From assembly GCA_024638325.1 (NCBI GenBank), contig JAHEKM010000002.1, positions 1 through 64,000 of the forward strand: 64,000 nt of DNA, read 5' to 3'. The DNA is from Gemmatimonadota bacterium. Lineage in GTDB: Bacteria > Gemmatimonadota > Gemmatimonadetes > Longimicrobiales > Gaopeijiaceae. Shown here one piece after another: positions 9,122-16,729 of the stretch. Made by a program: the position numbers and the translations under genes. Each line of letters starts with the position of its first letter. The first letter of the stretch is position 1. Under the pieces are notes generated by a model that ran no database searches, had not been told where the DNA came from, and was given only the letters and a program-made list of their open reading frames with translations.

Positions 9122-11109
9122 GGTAGCCGGAGCGCCACCAACGACGCCGAAACCCCGTCGCCACCGATCGCCATGACGACGTACTGTCGGCCGTCGTGCA
9201 GGTACGTCATGGGAGCCGTCTGCGTCGGCGCGGGCACGTCGACCGTCGCGATACGCTCGCCGGTGCGTTTGTCCACCGCATGGAAGCGTGGCTCGCCCTC
9301 ACGCCCCTCGCCGTACATGAGCAGCGTACGAGTTACGAGCGCCGTGGCGTGTGACGGCTGGCCCGTATTGGGCAGGTCGACGCTCTGCAGAAGCGGGTGC
9401 TCCGCGATGCGGCTGGGCGTGTCCCCGTTCGGGATCCACCAGAGCGTCTCGCCGGTGTTCATATCGATGGCGGTGACGCGCCCGTAGGGCGGCTTGAAGA
9501 TGGGCAGCCCCTCGGGGCCGGCGAACCCGGCGGTGCCTCCGTAGTGCCATTCCACCACCGTGGAGCCGGAGCGGGAGTCGTCGGACCCGTCGTCGGCTTC
9601 CTGGCCCGGAATGAGCACCCGGCCCATGCACGACTTCACCGACACCACGTAGAGGATGCCTGTCTCGGGGTCCGCGACCGGTCCACCCGGGATGTTGGCC
9701 CCACCGCCTGCGCCTGGGCACATGACCGAGCCGCGGAGCCCCAGCTCGTTCTCCGAGTGGAGCAGAGGGCTGTAGAGCGGCCCGATCTGGTACCCGGCCA
9801 CGATGTCGAGCGCCATGCGGCGGAGCTCGGGCGTGTAGTCGATGAGGTCGTCGACAGTCAGGCCCTGCATCTCGAAGGCCGCGGGTCGGGTCGGGAAAGG
9901 CTGAGTGGGCGAGTACGACTCGTTCGGGACGTCACCCGGCGGAACCGGCAGCTCCTCGATGGGCCAGATGGGCTCACCCGTCTCCCGGTTCAGCGCGTAG
10001 GCGAAAGCCTGCTTCGTGGTCTGCACGAGCGCGGGCACGGGCCGGCCGTCGACGACCACGTCCAGGAGCGTGGGCGGGAGAGGGTTGTCGTAGTCCCAGA
10101 TGTCGTGGTGCACGGTCTGGAAGTGCCACACCCGCTCTCCGGTCCGCGCGTCGAGCGCGACGATGCTGTTCGCGAACAGGTTGTCGCCGGGGCGGAAGCC
10201 CCCGTAGTAGTCGTTGGTCGGTGCGTCTGTCGGGATGTAGACGATGCCTCGCTCGACATCGGCCGATAGAGGAGGCCACGCGTTGGCGTTGCCGCTGAAG
10301 GACCACGCGTCGTTCTCCCACGTGTCGTGGCCGACCTCGCCCGGACCCGGAATGACGTTGAAGGTCCAGAGGTGCTCACCGGTCCGGGCGTCGTAGCCGA
10401 GAATGTCGCCCGGTACGTTCTCCGTGCGGGTTTCGAACCGACCCGTGAGGTTCGAATTGCCGATCACCACGACCCCGTCCACCACGATCGGGGGAGACGA
10501 GTTGGTGATGCTGCCGACGCGCGGGTCGATGCCCTCATCGGGGTCGTACGGGTGGCCCAGGCCTTCCAGAAGGTCGACCACTCCCTGCTCGGGGAACCCG
10601 CGCAGGTCCACGCTGCCGCCGAACCCGGCGAGCGGGAGGCCCGACTCCGCGTCCAGGGCGTGCAGGAAGAAAGCCGGGGAGACCAGATAGACCACGCCGC
10701 GCCCGTCCACTTCGGCGTAGGCCACGCCCTTCCCGTGATTCTGCCGCCACGACCGCTCCCACCGGGTCGTGTGCGGCTCCCGGTACGTCCACAGCGTCTC
10801 GCCCGTGGCCGGATCGATGGCGACGACGGCGCGCCTGCGACCCGCCACCGTGAAGAGCTTTCCCTCCGCATAGATCGGGGTTGCACGGTAGATCGTCTCG
10901 ACGGAAGGACCGTAGTTGTCCGCCTTCCAGAGCCAGGCGACCTCGAGGTCCGCGAAGTTGGTCGCGTCGATCTGATCGAGCGGAGCGTAGCGGGTGCTCG
11001 CCGCGTCCGCGCCCCAGTAGCGCCACTCCCCGGCCAGGTTCGACTGGGCTGTCGCGGCTGTCGGGGCCGCGAGCAGGAAGGCCACGCTCACGAGCCAGAA
11101 GCGTATCAC
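9118..11109 (-). CDS. Secreted PQQ-dependent dehydrogenase (glucose/alcohol dehydrogenase fold)
   Basis: A 663-residue quinoprotein with a Sec signal peptide (hydrophobic run ending TAATAQS) that acts in the periplasm. Beta-propeller repeats with tryptophan-docking blocks recur, such as LVAIDPATGETLW-type strands, and GEWRYWGADAASTRYAPLDQI is the typical N-terminal motif of the membrane-type PQQ glucose dehydrogenase family. No N-terminal transmembrane domain or C-terminal cytochrome domain is present, so it resembles soluble homologues of the Gcd catalytic part. The substrate (sugar or alcohol) is undetermined. The start is GTG 11109 with AGGA upstream. Electron transfer to a c-type cytochrome is likely but not shown. 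Confidence 0.85.
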   Translation of the reverse strand: MIRFWLVSVAFLLAAPTAATAQSNLAGEWRYWGADAASTRYAPLDQIDATNFADLEVAWLWKADNYGPSVETIYRATPIYAEGKLFTVAGRRRAVVAIDPATGETLWTYREPHTTRWERSWRQNHGKGVAYAEVDGRGVVYLVSPAFFLHALDAESGLPLAGFGGSVDLRGFPEQGVVDLLEGLGHPYDPDEGIDPRVGSITNSSPPIVVDGVVVIGNSNLTGRFETRTENVPGDILGYDARTGEHLWTFNVIPGPGEVGHDTWENDAWSFSGNANAWPPLSADVERGIVYIPTDAPTNDYYGGFRPGDNLFANSIVALDARTGERVWHFQTVHHDIWDYDNPLPPTLLDVVVDGRPVPALVQTTKQAFAYALNRETGEPIWPIEELPVPPGDVPNESYSPTQPFPTRPAAFEMQGLTVDDLIDYTPELRRMALDIVAGYQIGPLYSPLLHSENELGLRGSVMCPGAGGGANIPGGPVADPETGILYVVSVKSCMGRVLIPGQEADDGSDDSRSGSTVVEWHYGGTAGFAGPEGLPIFKPPYGRVTAIDMNTGETLWWIPNGDTPSRIAEHPLLQSVDLPNTGQPSHATALVTRTLLMYGEGREGEPRFHAVDKRTGERIATVDVPAPTQTAPMTYLHDGRQYVVMAIGGDGVSASLVALRLP

Positions 11110-11286
11110 GTCGATCCTACAGGCTTTGCGGTTGAGTACGGTCGTCGGAACCAGGGTAGGAGTGCGCGCGAGCCGGTGTCAACGCGGGGTTGTCCGGCCC
11201 GAGGCGTCGTCTGGTCCTTACCCCACCGATCGTTTTATCCTCGTCTCAGGTGCGAGAGTCCGATTTGCCACAGGAGCTGTACGTTC

Positions 11287-11730
11287 ATGCGTTACCTGAC
11301 AGCCGCACTCTTCGCAGTCGCGGTTGCGGCCTGCGGGGACTCGACCAGTCCGGAAGACAGCTTCCTGACGATGACCGTGGACGGCGCGCCGTTCACAGCC
11401 GTGTCCCCCACGCTGGTCATCGCGGGCCCCGTGCTCTTCGTGACGGGTACCGATCCGGGGACGGATACGGAAGTCGTGCTGGCCTTCGACAACTTTGGAA
11501 CCGGCACCTACGAGGTCGGGGCTTCGAGCGCGACGGCCATCACGTATACGGTCGGCACCGACGAGTGGGAGGCCGCATTCGGATCCGGTGGCACCGGATC
11601 GGTGAACGTCTCCCGGGTCACCTCGATTCGTGTGGCGGGCACCTTCGCCGGGCAGCTGGTCGCCCAATCGGGCCAGATGCCCGACACCGTGTCCGTCACC
11701 AACGGCTCGTTCGAGATCATCTACGAGTAA
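11287..11730 (+). CDS. Small secreted lipoprotein
   Basis: A 147-residue protein with a short signal peptide and lipobox AVAAC at the +1 cysteine, followed by a beta-rich domain with many Thr/Val/Gly repeats. I see no catalytic motif. It resembles the generic lipoproteins common in this kind of genome (DUF6252-like architecture), but I cannot name the family. ATG 11287 is chosen because it gives a compact signal peptide; the long ORF-track start at 10327 is antisense to the PQQ gene. It stands alone, divergent from the PQQ dehydrogenase. Confidence 0.65.
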   Translation: MRYLTAALFAVAVAACGDSTSPEDSFLTMTVDGAPFTAVSPTLVIAGPVLFVTGTDPGTDTEVVLAFDNFGTGTYEVGASSATAITYTVGTDEWEAAFGSGGTGSVNVSRVTSIRVAGTFAGQLVAQSGQMPDTVSVTNGSFEIIYE

Positions 11731-11817
11731 GAGCCCGCCCGAACGCGAGCCGACGTGGTCATCGTCCTGGCCAGACACCTCGCTCGCCGAGTCGTCTAGC
11801 TCGGGGCGCCCAGGTCC

Positions 11818-12306
11818 TCAACGCCCGTAACCCGGCCGGTAGTGCTCGTGACACGTGAGGCACGACACGTAAAGCTGGTCGTTGAGCGCGACCATCGCGG
11901 CCACGTCCCGATCCTTCGCGGCCCGGTACGCGGCTTCGCCGGCGTCGAGCATCAGCTCGGCGTCCCGCATCCATTGATCCTGATCGCGCGCGCGACCAGG
12001 CATCATGAGCAGATTGGCGACCTCGGCGATCATGAGCGTCTGCATCTGCACCAGCGCCCATTCCTCGCTGTTGGTCGGAGTGCGCGTCTCGATGTAGAAG
12101 ACGGCATCCCCGGCCGGGTAGAGAATGTCGACCATGAGCTCGCTCATGGTGCCGACGCGACGGGCCAGGGACGACGAAGCCGGCTCCGGAGCGGACTCCG
12201 GGGCCGGCTGGGTCGCACACGCTGCGAGGAGCACGCCCGCGACGAGGAGGGATGCCGGCGCGCGCACGCAGTCGGATGTCGTGGAAGGTGTCGTGTGCCT
12301 CAGCAC
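11818..12306 (-). CDS. Cytochrome c-like lipoprotein with C-terminal CxxCH
   Basis: A 162-residue export-targeted protein. After a hydrophobic signal with lipobox LLAAC comes a helical domain, and the extreme C-terminus has one heme-attachment motif, SCLTCHEHYRPGYGR. Four-helix layout plus a C-terminal CxxCH resembles cytochrome c'. The listed start is GTG 12306, which overlaps the upstream gene by 7 bp. A GTG at 12267 would give a tighter lipoprotein signal, so the exact start is uncertain. It is the last gene of a three-gene minus-strand run and probably acts in periplasmic electron transfer. Confidence 0.65.
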   Translation of the reverse strand: MLRHTTPSTTSDCVRAPASLLVAGVLLAACATQPAPESAPEPASSSLARRVGTMSELMVDILYPAGDAVFYIETRTPTNSEEWALVQMQTLMIAEVANLLMMPGRARDQDQWMRDAELMLDAGEAAYRAAKDRDVAAMVALNDQLYVSCLTCHEHYRPGYGR

Positions 12307-12791
12307 CTACCCGGGCCGGACTGCAACGAGGCTCGCTCGGCGCCGTCCTCGGGCGCTCCCGTACCGGACGAGCCCATGAAGAACTTGCGTCCGTCCGGGA
12401 ACGTGACGTCGCGGCCGTTCGCGCGCTTGAGTGTGTGGTCCTTCGCCTGATACCCGTCCACGACGAGGCGCGAGCCGATGGGGAGGCACTCCCTACGGAG
12501 ACCTCGCCGGACCAGGACATTCGGCGTCCCGCCCTCGACCATCCACACTTCCTCTTGGGAATTGGGCGGAGTCACTTCCTGACCGCCGATGACCATCCGC
12601 TCGACTGCGAGGTGGATCCACGAATGGGGATTCACCCACTCGAGTCGGACGACCGTCCCCTCGAACTGGATCGGGGCATCGGCGTCGAACTCGGCACCGA
12701 ACGCGTGGTGGGCGTCTGCGGGCGCGTGCGACAAGGCCACCGTCCCGGCGGCGATGACACCCCACACCCAAAGTGATCTGGATTTCGACAT
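12300..12791 (-). CDS. DUF6152-like secreted protein
   Basis: A 163-residue protein with a cleavable signal peptide (to HAPADA) and the family's hallmark opening HHAFGAEFDADAPIQFEGTVVRLEWVNPHSW. It is a small beta-barrel-like domain of unknown function, often found beside PQQ- or heme-linked oxidoreductases. GGAGGAG lies 7 bases before ATG 12791. It follows the upstream gene by 18 bp and overlaps the downstream heme lipoprotein, so these three are one operon. Function unknown. Confidence 0.75.
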   Translation of the reverse strand: MSKSRSLWVWGVIAAGTVALSHAPADAHHAFGAEFDADAPIQFEGTVVRLEWVNPHSWIHLAVERMVIGGQEVTPPNSQEEVWMVEGGTPNVLVRRGLRRECLPIGSRLVVDGYQAKDHTLKRANGRDVTFPDGRKFFMGSSGTGAPEDGAERASLQSGPGRC

Positions 12792-12809
12792 GCTTGCTCC
12801 TCCTCTGGC

Positions 12810-13865
12810 TTACTGACGGTCCGACGCCTGCTGAGATTCCTGGTACCGGGCACCGCTCAAGATGTTCATGAGCGCGTAGTTGCCCTCGTGGCACGCGTAT
12901 TCGTACACCAGGTCGTCGAATCTCTCGAAAGGTATCTCTCCGCCCCACGGCTGCGTATAGGCGGGATCCTCGATGGTGAACTCATAGAGGATGGTATCGT
13001 CGTCCACGCGCGTGAAGCGTTCGTGCACCCTGGTCTCCGGGCCCGGAGGCATGCCCCGGAACGGGTGGTCAGGGTTCAGGTTCGTCGTTTCCACGACGAG
13101 GGTGTTGCCCTCCCAGTGACCCCAGGAGTCTCCGAACCACGGGGTGAAATGATCTGGCAGGGGATGGTGTCGCTCGCCCAACCGGATCACCCGGTAGTCG
13201 TGCACCATCTCGGCGAGGATCAGCACGTGGTCCTCGCTCTGCACGATGGTGTAGTTGTTGTTGTAGAAGGTGTTCGGGATCATGGGCGGGCCCATGCTCG
13301 TTCCGAACGACACGATGCAGCGCTCGCCCAGCGGCCGGAGCTCCGGATGGTCGTAGGAATCGAAGCCGGCCCGCGCTCGTGCCCGAGCCGCCCTGCGCCT
13401 CTGCCCCAGCGGCGTCAGGTCGGGGATGCGGCCGTCGGGCGGGTGTGTGACGAGCGACGTCCTCGGCTCGCCGTTCACGACGGCGATGTTCGTCCCGCGA
13501 TCGATATAGACGTTGTTGTACCCCCCGGTCGATCCGCCGGCCGAAGGCGGCGGACGATCCGGATCGCTGGGCTGAGCGCGCTGCTCGATGATCGCCTCGG
13601 CCCGACCCTCGAGCCGGTCGACCTCGGCCCACATGTACACCGGCTCCATCCCCTCCTCCCGCTGGAAGGGCGTGATGGTGACGTTGGTCCAATTCCCGCT
13701 GAGGTCCGGGTGCCCGGTCGCGGTGCGACGTGGCTCGAAGCCGGGGTCCCAGGGTTGGTTCCGGGGCGCGACTTGAGCGTCGGCCGACGTGGGCACGAGC
13801 AACAGAACAAGCGCGAGTGCGGCCACCTGGCCGGAAACCTCCTGCAGTCGATGCGTGTTGCTCAT
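12810..13865 (-). CDS. Secreted protein of unknown function (LSGNW family)
   Basis: A 350-residue exported protein. The signal peptide ends near TSADAQ, then TGHPDLSGNWTNVTITPF begins the mature domain, followed by GPPMIPNTFYNNNYTIVQ and a WFGDSWGHWEGNTLVVET block that recur in a family often encoded beside DUF6152 genes. No catalytic motif is recognised. ATG 13865 has a strong GGAGG. The ORF-track start at 14054 would add 63 non-signal residues and run into the cysH leader region, so it is rejected. First gene of the three-gene operon. Confidence 0.65.
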   Translation of the reverse strand: MSNTHRLQEVSGQVAALALVLLLVPTSADAQVAPRNQPWDPGFEPRRTATGHPDLSGNWTNVTITPFQREEGMEPVYMWAEVDRLEGRAEAIIEQRAQPSDPDRPPPSAGGSTGGYNNVYIDRGTNIAVVNGEPRTSLVTHPPDGRIPDLTPLGQRRRAARARARAGFDSYDHPELRPLGERCIVSFGTSMGPPMIPNTFYNNNYTIVQSEDHVLILAEMVHDYRVIRLGERHHPLPDHFTPWFGDSWGHWEGNTLVVETTNLNPDHPFRGMPPGPETRVHERFTRVDDDTILYEFTIEDPAYTQPWGGEIPFERFDDLVYEYACHEGNYALMNILSGARYQESQQASDRQ

Positions 13866-13964
13866 GCACGTCCTCCATACGCGGGAACAGGGACAATATG
13901 CGGGGCGTGGCTGCGGTGAGCCAGTCGGTCCGGGTCCGCTCGGAGCGCCCGTGCCCCGAGGATC

Positions 13965-13977
13965 TTGTTGACAACAA
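13965..13977. promoter_or_regulatory. TTGTTGACAACAA palindrome over a TTGACA box
   Basis: A perfect 13-bp inverted repeat, TTGTTG-A-CAACAA, contains an exact -35 consensus TTGACA (13968-13973). It lies about 70 bp before the cysteine-rich leader ORF of cysH. No convincing -10 is seen at the right distance. A repressor or activator site for the sulfur gene is plausible; the regulator is unknown. Confidence 0.4.
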
Positions 13978-14041
13978 AACACGCGGCCAGCGAGCTTCGT
14001 ACCTTGCACTCGGTGGTAGAGACACCCGCCCCAGAACCGTG

Positions 14042-14143
14042 ATGAACAGCCCACTGACCTACGCCCAGCTCTGCAGCGCCACCTGTTGCTGTTGCTGTCG
14101 CCCTTTGGCGACCGGGGACTGGAGCGTCCTGCTCAGCGGCTGA
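14042..14143 (+). CDS. Cysteine-rich leader peptide of cysH
   Basis: A 33-codon ORF (ATG to TGA) with five consecutive Cys codons (residues 15-19, TGT TGC TGT TGC TGT) and another at residue 11, in a CSATCCCCCRP core. No Shine-Dalgarno is visible. It ends 76 bp before cysH, and a perfect terminator hairpin lies between them. The arrangement is that of an amino-acid attenuator in which ribosome speed across Cys codons reports Cys-tRNA charging. A 6-bp hairpin, GTCGCC-CTTT-GGCGAC (14097-14112), begins at the last Cys codon. Poly-Cys leader ORFs are known as cysteine-responsive attenuators in mycobacteria; the role here is inferred. Confidence 0.8.
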   Translation: MNSPLTYAQLCSATCCCCCRPLATGDWSVLLSG

Positions 14144-14172
14144 CGACAAGCGTCACGCGAACCAGAACGCCC

Positions 14173-14207
14173 AAGCGGCCCCGGGAAACCGGGGCCGCTT
14201 CTTTCTT
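14173..14207 (+). terminator. Intrinsic terminator between Cys leader and cysH
   Basis: A perfect 12-bp stem, AAGCGGCCCCGG / CCGGGGCCGCTT, with a GAAA tetraloop, followed by CTTTCTT. It sits immediately before cysH and after the Cys-rich leader ORF, so it would stop transcripts before the structural gene. CCGGGG at 14112-14117, inside the leader ORF, copies part of the descending arm. It could pair with CCCCGG at 14179-14184 to form a competing antiterminator. Confidence 0.88.
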
Positions 14208-14219
14208 GGTGCCTAGACC

Positions 14220-14936
14220 ATGCCGGAGACACAGGTGATCGCCACAAAGGACCCGACGCCGATGAAGCAGCTATCGCTCCCCGAGGGCATCGAGGAGACA
14301 GACGCGCGCGGTATCATCGAGTGGGCCGTACGAGCGGTCGAGCCCGATGGGCTGATCGTCTCCACGTCGTTCGGGCCGAGCGGCCTGGTGAACCTCCATC
14401 TGCTCTCCGAGGTCGCGCCGCAGGTGCCGGTGGTCTTCATCGACACGCTGTACCACTTCCAGGAGACGCTCGAGCTGGCGGACCAGGTGCGGCGCCACTA
14501 CGGACTCGACCTCCGCGTCTACCGCCCCGCGGACTCGCGCGAGGTCTTCGAACGTGAGCACGGCGAGCGGCTGTGGGAGCGAGACATCGACCGTTTTCAC
14601 TACCTGACCAAGGTCGAGCCCATGGAGCGCGCGCTCGAGGGAGTGAAGGGGTGGGTTACGGGCCGGCGGCGCGATCAGTCCGCGACGAGGGCCGAGATGC
14701 CCGTCATCGAGGTCGGCGAGCACATCAAGGTCAATCCCGTCGCGGCCTGGGGGCGGGGCGACGTGTGGCGCTTCATTCTCGAGCACGACATCCCCTACAA
14801 CCCGCTGCACGACATGGGCTACGCGAGCATTGGCGACGAGCCCCTGACCACGCCGATCCACCTGGGCGAGGACGAGCGCGCGGGCCGCTGGCGGGGCGAG
14901 GAGCGCACCGAGTGCGGGCTACACGACATCACCTAG
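14220..14936 (+). CDS. cysH: Phosphoadenylyl-sulfate (PAPS) reductase
   Basis: A 238-residue assimilatory enzyme reducing PAPS to sulfite with thioredoxin. The PP-loop-type core STSFGPSGLVNLH and the C-terminal catalytic ECGLH motif (C232) are present. The Cys pairs that bind the [4Fe-4S] cluster in APS reductases are absent: the relevant segment reads FHYLTKVEPM with no cysteine. PAPS rather than APS is therefore the likely substrate, which implies an APS kinase elsewhere in the genome. It has no strong Shine-Dalgarno and sits 20 bp after the leader terminator, which suggests attenuation control by cysteine supply. It is monocistronic, facing a convergent LeuA-like gene. Confidence 0.9.
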   Translation: MPETQVIATKDPTPMKQLSLPEGIEETDARGIIEWAVRAVEPDGLIVSTSFGPSGLVNLHLLSEVAPQVPVVFIDTLYHFQETLELADQVRRHYGLDLRVYRPADSREVFEREHGERLWERDIDRFHYLTKVEPMERALEGVKGWVTGRRRDQSATRAEMPVIEVGEHIKVNPVAAWGRGDVWRFILEHDIPYNPLHDMGYASIGDEPLTTPIHLGEDERAGRWRGEERTECGLHDIT

Positions 14937-14992
14937 GCTCGTAACGGGTGGTGGCGGGGGCACGGCGGTCGGGCGGACCGCCGTGCCCATTC

Positions 14993-16528
14993 TCAGGACT
15001 CGGCCGGCTCCTGGTGGAGCATCACGTTGAGCATCCTCAGCGTCGCGTTGATACCCGCGAAGACCTGGTTGGCGTGCACCCCACGGGTGCGGAACGTCCG
15101 TTCCGGACCCTGCCAGGTGATCAGCACCTCGGTCAGGGCGCTCGTACTCCCCCCTTGGGGAATCCTCAGCTCGTAGTCCACCAGCTCGGGAAAGGCGAGC
15201 GTGTCGGGCAGGACTTTGCGTACGGCGTCGATGAAGGCGTCGAAGCCGCCGTTCCCCGCGCCGGACGCGCGTCTCACGTCGCCGTCGATGGATACACGAA
15301 TGCTCACCGTCGACTCGAGGTCCAGGCCGCTCGTCACCGAACAGCTCAACAGCTCGATATGACGGTAGTCCTTGCTCTCCAGGACGTCGGCGATGATGAA
15401 CGGGAGGTCCTCCACCGTGATGGTGGCCTTCTGATCGCCCATCTTTACGATGCGCTCGAGGACTTGGGCGTGATCCTCGGGAGAGAGATGAATCCCGATC
15501 TCTTCCAGGTTCTTTTTGAGCGATGCTTTGCCGCTCATCTTGCCGAGCGCGTAGCTACGCTTGCGACCGAAGCGCTCCGGGCCGAGGGGCGACTGGTAGA
15601 GGTCGCCCTTCTGGTCTCCGTCCGCGTGGATGCCACTGGTCTGCGTGAACACGTCCGTGCCCACCACGGGAGCGTTGTCGGCAACCCGCTTGCCCGAGAA
15701 GTTCTCGACCATGCGACTGACGGCGACCAGCTTCGTCTCGTCGATGGAGAGCTGCATTCCCATCTTGTCTCGAAGGGCCACCGCCACCTCGGCCAGTGAG
15801 ACGTTCCCGGCTCGTTCCCCCAGGCAGTTCACGGTGCAGTGGATGTCGCGCACGCCCGCCCGTATGGCGGCCATCGCGTTGGCGGTCGCAAGCCCGTAGT
15901 CGTTATGGGGGTGGAAGTCGAACGTGAGGTCGGAGAAACGGGCGACCATGTCGGACAAGGCGGCCTCGACCTCCTCGGGCGAGAGGACGCCCAGGGTGTC
16001 GGGTAGCATGACATGGGACACGCCCGTGCCCTGGAGACCGGCGACGTGCGCGTACACGTAGTCGCGATTGTCCCGGTACCCGTTCGACCAGTCCTCCAGG
16101 TACACGTTGACCGTCAGCTTCCTCTCGAGGGCGCATGCGACGGTGCGACGGACGTCGGCGAGGTGCTCTTCGGGCGCCTTCCGGAGCTGCGTCCGGCAGT
16201 GCTTCTCGCTCCCCTTCGTCAGAAGGTTCATGACGCGGGCGCCGCTTTCGACGATCCAGTCTGCACTGCGGGCGTCGTCGACGAAGCCGAGAACTTCCAC
16301 CTGGTCTCCGTGCCCCGAAGCGGTAGCCCAGTCGCAGATGCGTCGGACCGCGTCCCGCTCGCCCTTGGAGACGCCCGCGGATGCGACCTCGATCCGGTCG
16401 ACCTTCAGCACCCCGAGCAGCGCTTCGGCGATACCCACCTTCTCCGACGTGGAGAAGGAGACGTGACGCGTCTGCTCGCCGTCGCGGAGCGTGGTGTCGA
16501 GGAGCCTGACCCTGTTGCTGTCGTTCAT
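14993..16528 (-). CDS. LeuA/CimA-like alpha-isopropylmalate or citramalate synthase
   Basis: A 511-residue DRE-TIM metallolyase. The N-terminal barrel has LLDTTLRDGEQT, the metal-binding FDFHPHNDYGLATAN, and NCLGERAGN. The C-terminal ~130 residues form a LeuA-type allosteric domain. The LRDGEQTRHVSFS variant resembles the LeuA2/CimA-like branch seen in Bacteroidota rather than classical LeuA (GEQSPG), so acetyl-CoA plus pyruvate (citramalate) is as likely as 2-oxoisovalerate. It uses acetyl-CoA in branched-chain amino acid synthesis in either case. No leucine leader peptide was found in the 200 bp upstream. Convergent with cysH. Confidence 0.8.
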   Translation of the reverse strand: MNDSNRVRLLDTTLRDGEQTRHVSFSTSEKVGIAEALLGVLKVDRIEVASAGVSKGERDAVRRICDWATASGHGDQVEVLGFVDDARSADWIVESGARVMNLLTKGSEKHCRTQLRKAPEEHLADVRRTVACALERKLTVNVYLEDWSNGYRDNRDYVYAHVAGLQGTGVSHVMLPDTLGVLSPEEVEAALSDMVARFSDLTFDFHPHNDYGLATANAMAAIRAGVRDIHCTVNCLGERAGNVSLAEVAVALRDKMGMQLSIDETKLVAVSRMVENFSGKRVADNAPVVGTDVFTQTSGIHADGDQKGDLYQSPLGPERFGRKRSYALGKMSGKASLKKNLEEIGIHLSPEDHAQVLERIVKMGDQKATITVEDLPFIIADVLESKDYRHIELLSCSVTSGLDLESTVSIRVSIDGDVRRASGAGNGGFDAFIDAVRKVLPDTLAFPELVDYELRIPQGGSTSALTEVLITWQGPERTFRTRGVHANQVFAGINATLRMLNVMLHQEPAES

Positions 16529-16729
16529 GGGCTGATTGTCGCCGGCGTCGGCCGGTCGGGTGGTTGGGGGAAAAAGCTAGCACGGCCCCGAGTGGATGTG
16601 AGGGGTGGGACGGCGACCGCTCCGCGCAGCCTTGCCGCCTACTCCTCTGGGGTGCTACTCATCCGATGTCGAGACCGGCTCCTCATCGGGTCGGATCGGC
16701 TGAATCAACTTGCGTCGGAGGTACTCCAG

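Noticed and set aside
7281-9164. 627-residue minus-strand ORF opposite the acyl-CoA ligase
   Set aside because: Shadow frame with low-complexity composition and no start signal; the ligase motifs are on the plus strand.
14220-14936. cysH as an APS reductase
   Set aside because: The [4Fe-4S] cysteine pairs are missing; only the C-terminal ECGLH Cys is present, so PAPS reductase is favoured.
16529-16729. Leader peptide or attenuator upstream of the LeuA/CimA-like gene
   Set aside because: No short ORF rich in Leu/Ile/Val codons and no hairpin with U-tract found on the minus strand.
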